From an uncultured Muribaculaceae bacterium (lineage in GTDB: Bacteria > Bacteroidota > Bacteroidia > Bacteroidales > Muribaculaceae): a stretch of DNA of 64,000 nucleotides. The notes beneath the pieces were generated by a model, which did no database searches, was not told the DNA's origin, and was given only the letters and a program-made list of their open reading frames with translations. A program made the translations under genes and the position numbers. The number at the start of each line of letters is the position of its first letter. Position 1 is the first letter of the stretch. The stretch spans positions 1-64,000 of the forward strand of contig CAJTRS010000010.1 in the NCBI GenBank assembly GCA_910578805.1, in the 5' to 3' direction. Below, piece after piece: positions 60,442 to 64,000 of the stretch.

Positions 60442-61116
60442 ATGCTTGTTATATTTGATCTTGACGGAACATTGCTCAACTCCATTGCCGATCTGGCGGC
60501 AGCGGCCAATTATGCCCTGAGACGGGCAGGCTATCCCGAACATTCCCCCGAGGCTTATCCCTATTTTGTGGGTAACGGGGTGCGCCGGTTGCTTGAGCGC
60601 GTGCTACCCGAGGATCAGCGCTCTGAAAGTAATGTGGAGCGGCTCAGGGGATATTTCATGGAGTATTACGGTGTGCATCTTACGGATTTTACCCGCCCTT
60701 ATCCCGGCATAGGGGAGCTGCTTTCGGAGTTGCGCCGGCGCGGTGTGTCGGTAGCCGTGGCCTCCAATAAATATCAGGTTGCGGTAGAGCGGCTGATCAT
60801 GCACTTTTTCCCCCACATAGAGTGGGCTGCTGTGGAGGGACAGAAAGAGGGTGTGCCTGTTAAGCCCGATCCGTCGGTGGTGTTCGGTATTCTGCTGAAG
60901 TGTCCTACTGACAAGTCCGATGTGGTTTATGTGGGTGACTCCGGCGTGGATATGGACACTGCCCGTCGTGCGGCGGTGACTTCCGTCGGGGTCACATGGG
61001 GCTTTCGATCCGAAGCGGAACTAAAGGACCATTATGCCGATTATGTGGTCTCTGATCCGAGGCAGATACTGGAGATCGTTGACAGAAAAATGAAAACAGG
61101 CGAAGAGTTGTCGTAA
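60442..61116 (+). CDS. HAD family phosphatase, phosphoglycolate-phosphatase-like
   Basis: 224 residues from the ATG at 60442; a longer frame upstream lies inside tamL and is a shadow. Motif I LVIFDLDGTLLNS, motif II VAVASNKYQ, motif III Lys in PVKPDPS and motif IV VYVGDSGVDMDTA are the Gph pattern, with a helical C1 cap. It may dephosphorylate 2-phosphoglycolate or another small phosphoester. It starts 11 bases after tamL and is likely in the same transcript. Confidence 0.85.
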   Translation: MLVIFDLDGTLLNSIADLAAAANYALRRAGYPEHSPEAYPYFVGNGVRRLLERVLPEDQRSESNVERLRGYFMEYYGVHLTDFTRPYPGIGELLSELRRRGVSVAVASNKYQVAVERLIMHFFPHIEWAAVEGQKEGVPVKPDPSVVFGILLKCPTDKSDVVYVGDSGVDMDTARRAAVTSVGVTWGFRSEAELKDHYADYVVSDPRQILEIVDRKMKTGEELS

Positions 61117-61193
61117 TGTCGGTTTCTGCATCAATGTGACAGAATACGCTAAAAAAATGTGACAAATCCTAACCGTCAATCGCGGAAAATGAT

Positions 61194-61201
61194 TAAATTT
61201 G
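61194..61201 (+). promoter_or_regulatory. -7 box TAAATTTG ahead of serine palmitoyltransferase
   Basis: TAAATTTG matches TAnnTTTG, 73 bases before the ATG at 61275; -33 not evident. Two ATGTGACA repeats (61133-61140 region and 61157-61164) lie upstream and could bind a regulator. Confidence 0.4.
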
Positions 61202-61274
61202 CAGCCTGTATTGACGGCAATGGACTGTTTTGTGGCCGATGCAGATAGTTGACATATTGGCTATGACTTTAACT

Positions 61275-62462
61275 ATGAAGCTATTACAAGAAAAACTTTC
61301 TAAGTACACCGTTCCCCAGCAAGCAAAGGCAGCAGGGGTATATCCCTATTTCAGAGCAATATCGAGTGAGCAGGATCCCGAAGTGATAATAAATGGCAAG
61401 AAGGTGCTGATGTTCGGCTCCAACTGTTACACGGGTCTTGTCAACGATCCGCGCATAAAGGAAGCCGCCATAGAGGCCACCCGCAAGTATGGCACAGGCT
61501 GTGCCGGATCGCCGTTTCTTAACGGAACTCTTGACCTGCACAAGAAGCTTGAGGCCCGTATAGCCGAATATATAGGCAAGGAGGACGTGATGATCTATTC
61601 CACCGGATTCGAAGTGAATCTCGGTGTGGTTTCGACATTGACCGGCCGCGAGGACTACATAATCTGGGACGAACAGGATCATGCCTCGATCATAGAGGGA
61701 CGGCGCCTGTCGTTCTCGCAGTCGCTCAAATATAAGCACAATGACATGGAGTCTCTTGAAAAGCAGCTCCAGAAGTGTGATCCCGACAAGGTGAAGCTCA
61801 TAGTTACAGACAGCGTGTTCTCGATGGAGGGCGATGTGGCCGATGTGAAACGTATCACCGAACTTGCCAAGAAATACAATGCTTCCGTTATGGTCGATGA
61901 GGCTCACGGTATCGGTGTGTTCGGCCCCGGCGGCCGCGGTGTGTGTCACCACTATGGAGTGGCCGATGATGTTGATCTGATCATGGGCACATTCTCCAAG
62001 TCATTTGCCTCGCTCGGCGGGTTCATAGCCACCGATAAGGAGATCACCAACTATCTGCGCCATCACTCACGCTCCTATATATTTACCGCCAGCATCACTC
62101 CGGCATCGACAGCTGCCGCGCTTGCCGCCATCGATATCATGGAGCAGGAACCCGAACGCCAGCAGGCTCTGTGGGACGTGACCAACTACGCTCTCGAGGG
62201 CTTCCGCAATATGGGTTGCGAGATAGGCCATACCTCCACTCCAATCATACCGCTGTACATACGTGACAACTTCAAGACATTTGCTGTGACTCGCGATCTT
62301 CTCGAAGAGGGGATTTTCGTTAATCCCGTTGTGTCGCCCGCTGTAGCTCCGCATGACACCCTTATCCGCTTCAGCCTCATGGCCACCCATAGCAAGGAGC
62401 AGGTGACTACTGCGCTTGAAAAGATACAGAAAGTGTTCCGTGCCCACGGCATTATAAAGTGA
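61275..62462 (+). CDS. spt: Serine palmitoyltransferase
   Basis: 395 residues from the ATG at 61275 (MKLLQEKLSKYTVPQQ), which matches the Bacteroides SPT N-terminus better than upstream ATGs at 61230 or 61263. An alpha-oxoamine synthase of PLP fold type I: the PLP lysine is in GTFSKSFASLGGF, and the His/Asp sites are in DEAHGIGVFGPGGRG and YIIWDEQDHASI. It condenses L-serine with palmitoyl-CoA to 3-ketodihydrosphingosine, the first step of bacterial sphingolipid synthesis. 2-amino-3-ketobutyrate CoA ligase is the main alternative but is less likely given the N-terminus. Confidence 0.88.
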   Translation: MKLLQEKLSKYTVPQQAKAAGVYPYFRAISSEQDPEVIINGKKVLMFGSNCYTGLVNDPRIKEAAIEATRKYGTGCAGSPFLNGTLDLHKKLEARIAEYIGKEDVMIYSTGFEVNLGVVSTLTGREDYIIWDEQDHASIIEGRRLSFSQSLKYKHNDMESLEKQLQKCDPDKVKLIVTDSVFSMEGDVADVKRITELAKKYNASVMVDEAHGIGVFGPGGRGVCHHYGVADDVDLIMGTFSKSFASLGGFIATDKEITNYLRHHSRSYIFTASITPASTAAALAAIDIMEQEPERQQALWDVTNYALEGFRNMGCEIGHTSTPIIPLYIRDNFKTFAVTRDLLEEGIFVNPVVSPAVAPHDTLIRFSLMATHSKEQVTTALEKIQKVFRAHGIIK

Positions 62463-62498
62463 TAAACGCCTGATCGATCGGGCGATAATGATAATGAC

Positions 62499-62530
62499 GA
62501 CGCCACAGCCAATTAAAGGGTTGTGGCGTC
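62499..62530 (+). terminator. Hairpin downstream of serine palmitoyltransferase
   Basis: GACGCCACA (62499-62507) pairs with TGTGGCGTC (62522-62530). There is no clear T-run, so it is weak as an intrinsic terminator. Confidence 0.4.
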
Positions 62531-62651
62531 GGTCCGTTATAGCGGCAGGGGTTAAACTTTTTTGCCGTCAAAATTTTTTAGATTCACGTTCTATTTGCTA
62601 AATTCGCGACAGAATTAACCGAAATACCCTAATTTAAGCAAACAAAGACCT

Positions 62652-63206
62652 ATGATATTCAAATTCCGCATCGTTTCTGATGAAGTGGATAACTTCAAAC
62701 GCGAAATTGACATCGATGCCGACGATACATTCCTGTCGTTGCGCAACGCTATCTGTGAATCGGTCAATTATGATAAGAACCAGATGAATTCCTTTTTCCT
62801 ATGTGACGGCGGTTGGGAAAAGGGCAAGGAGATCACGCTCGAGGACATGGGCAGCGACTCGTCGGAAGATGTGTATCTGATGGAAGATACCGTGCTCAGC
62901 GACTTTATAGAGGACGAGGGCCAAAGGCTTATCTTCGTGTTTGACTACATGACTGACCGGTCGTTTTTTATAGAGATGAAGCAGTCGGTGCCCGGTAAAT
63001 CACTCCATGAGCCGGTGTGTGCGGTGTCAATGGGACAGGCTCCTGCCCAATTTGTCGATCTGGCCGAGTTTGAAAGCAAGATCGACACCAAGGCTGCTGC
63101 GGCAGTGTCGGACATGGACGAGGATTTTTACGGCAGCGACGAGTTTAATGCCGACGAATTCGATGCCGAGGGTTTTGATGAAATGTCGTTTGATGACAAT
63201 CTTTAA
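62652..63206 (+). CDS. pRiA4b ORF-3-like protein with acidic tail
   Basis: 184 residues. The N-terminal domain MIFKFRIVSDEVDNFKREIDIDADDTFLSLRNAI and FFLCDGGWEKGKEITLED resembles the Plasmid pRiA4b ORF-3/IS1096 passenger-like fold that occurs widely in Bacteroidetes chromosomes. The C-terminus is highly acidic (DEDFYGSDEFNADEFDAEGF). The family function is unknown and no catalytic motif is seen. It lies directly before ruvX with a 39-base gap. Confidence 0.7.
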   Translation: MIFKFRIVSDEVDNFKREIDIDADDTFLSLRNAICESVNYDKNQMNSFFLCDGGWEKGKEITLEDMGSDSSEDVYLMEDTVLSDFIEDEGQRLIFVFDYMTDRSFFIEMKQSVPGKSLHEPVCAVSMGQAPAQFVDLAEFESKIDTKAAAAVSDMDEDFYGSDEFNADEFDAEGFDEMSFDDNL

Positions 63207-63245
63207 TCCAGCCCGACGGACAGTGCCGGAGCTTGCCGCCTGCTG

Positions 63246-63677
63246 ATGGGACGGTTGCTTTCTATCGACTACGGACGCCGCCGGTGCGGTATAGCCGTTA
63301 CTGATTCCCTGCGCATAGTGGCTACCGGACTTGCCACAGTTCCCACGGCCGATCTGGTCACGTTTCTTAAGAAATATACCGCTGCCGAGAGTGTGGATAT
63401 GATAGTGGTGGGTCTGCCACGCACAATGTCGGGAGAACTGTCGGAATCCATGAGATACATTACACCCGGCATCAACCGTCTCCGCAAGGAGTTTCCCGAT
63501 ATGGAGGTGGTGTTTTTCGACGAGCGTTTCACATCGGTTCTCGCCCACCGCGGCATGATTGATTCGGGAATGAAAAAAATGCAGCGTCGCGACAAAGCCG
63601 CAGTTGACGAGATGGCTGCCACTATCATACTTAACGATTACCTGCAAAGCAAACAATACTTACAATCCATAAAATGA
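63246..63677 (+). CDS. ruvX: Holliday junction resolvase RuvX (YqgF)
   Basis: 143 residues. The RNase H-like fold has the catalytic Asp in RLLSIDYGRRRCGIAVTD, the conserved Glu-type site near VVGLPRTMSGE, and the C-terminal Asp in VDEMAATIILNDYL. YqgF/RuvX proteins process 16S rRNA precursors or resolve recombination intermediates; the latter name is traditional. The stop codon overlaps the def ATG by 4 bases (ATGA). Confidence 0.93.
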   Translation: MGRLLSIDYGRRRCGIAVTDSLRIVATGLATVPTADLVTFLKKYTAAESVDMIVVGLPRTMSGELSESMRYITPGINRLRKEFPDMEVVFFDERFTSVLAHRGMIDSGMKKMQRRDKAAVDEMAATIILNDYLQSKQYLQSIK

Positions 63678-64000
63678 AATTACCCGTTTATCTCTACGGT
63701 CACCCCGTGCTCAGAAATGTATCCGAGGATATAACACCCGATTATCCCGACCTGAAGAAACTCGTGGAGGATATGTATTCCACCATGTACGAAAGCGAGG
63801 GGGTGGGGCTCGCGGCTCCGCAGATAGGACGCAATGACCGCATAGTCGTGATCGATGCCGATCCTGTGGCTGAATCACACCCCGAATGCGCAGGCCGGAA
63901 ACTTACGTTGATCAATCCGCATGTCGAAGTGCTCGACGGCGATGCCGTGTCGCGTGCCGAGGGGTGTCTGAGTCTGCCCGGTCTGTCGGAAAATGTCAGA
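63674..64000 (+). CDS. def: Peptide deformylase, N-terminal part
   Basis: The first 109 codons are inside the window; the rest, with the HEFDH motif, lies beyond it. MKLPVYLYGHPVLRNVSEDI is followed by motif 1 GVGLAAPQIGRND and motif 2 EGCLSLPGLSENVR, whose Cys ligates the metal. It removes the formyl group from new N-termini. It is coupled to ruvX by a 4-base overlap. Confidence 0.95.
   Translation, partial: MKLPVYLYGHPVLRNVSEDITPDYPDLKKLVEDMYSTMYESEGVGLAAPQIGRNDRIVVIDADPVAESHPECAGRKLTLINPHVEVLDGDAVSRAEGCLSLPGLSENVR

Noticed and set aside
1..64000. CRISPR array or cas genes
   Set aside because: No regularly spaced repeats and no Cas proteins were seen; the repeats at 6768-7198 are irregularly spaced and in both orientations.

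Overview
The window looks like a chromosomal segment of a gut Bacteroidales bacterium, most likely of the Muribaculaceae/Bacteroides type (inference from gene content, not from a database search). The evidence is Bacteroidetes promoters of the form TTTG-N19/20-TAnnTTTG in front of several genes, a TamL-type outer-membrane assembly lipoprotein, an OMP beta-barrel of the CarboxypepD_reg/plug type, secreted GH84 and GH109 enzymes, a serine-type sulfatase, a Bacteroides-like serine palmitoyltransferase and a T9SS sorting domain. Base composition is near 50% GC, except for two clearly AT-rich stretches: the mobile element at 5.3-9.9 kb and the surface-polysaccharide genes at about 21.3-26.8 kb.

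Layout. 1-4.3 kb: cvpA-sufB-sufC-sufD-(sufS) on the minus strand, the SUF iron-sulfur assembly operon. 4.5-10.7 kb: a sulfatase gene split by a 4646-bp integrative element (5283-9928) flanked by the 4-bp repeat AACA. Excising the element in silico restores the sulfatase frame exactly, although a separate 1-base lesion further on means the gene is still broken. The element carries a tyrosine recombinase, a set of unusual repeats, a secreted T9SS-sorted cargo protein, and upstream of it a strongly structured RNA with its own promoter. 10.9-16.5 kb: tsaC-like gene, AAA/DUF4435 ATPase, menA, DUF308 membrane protein, cytidylate-kinase-like protein, TPR membrane protein. 16.8-21.1 kb: ferritin, yidC, pyrG.

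21.3-26.8 kb is the second accessory region. A minus-strand operon encodes a polytopic membrane protein, a UbiA-family phosphoribosyl-lipid synthase-like enzyme, an SMR-type transporter, a HAD phosphatase and an acyltransferase; a second acyltransferase is divergent. The first gene of the operon and the divergent acyltransferase each carry a homopolymeric G tract at the N-terminus, on their own sense strand. As read here, the first gene is OFF (8 G, immediate stop; 9 G would give an open 423-codon frame) and the divergent gene is ON. This looks like a pair of slipped-strand phase-variable switches controlling cell-surface glycan building.

26.8-45 kb: lipoprotein, outer-membrane barrel protein, lpxA, a complete RND efflux operon (adaptor, pump, outer-membrane channel) with a perfect palindrome at its promoter, GH84 and GH109 glycosidases, dGTPase and a phosphoethanolamine transferase. 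45-64 kb is mostly housekeeping: M13 peptidase, menG/ubiE, purC, a flavodoxin-like protein, asnS, a pseudouridine synthase with a long Asn/Gly-rich extension, purB, tRNA-Arg, dapA, thioredoxin, a YidE-type antiporter, tamL, a phosphoglycolate-phosphatase-like HAD, serine palmitoyltransferase, a pRiA4b ORF-3-like protein, ruvX and the start of def.

The features most worth follow-up are the paired poly-G switches at 25.5-25.8 kb and the structured RNA at 9.36-9.57 kb inside the sulfatase-disrupting element.
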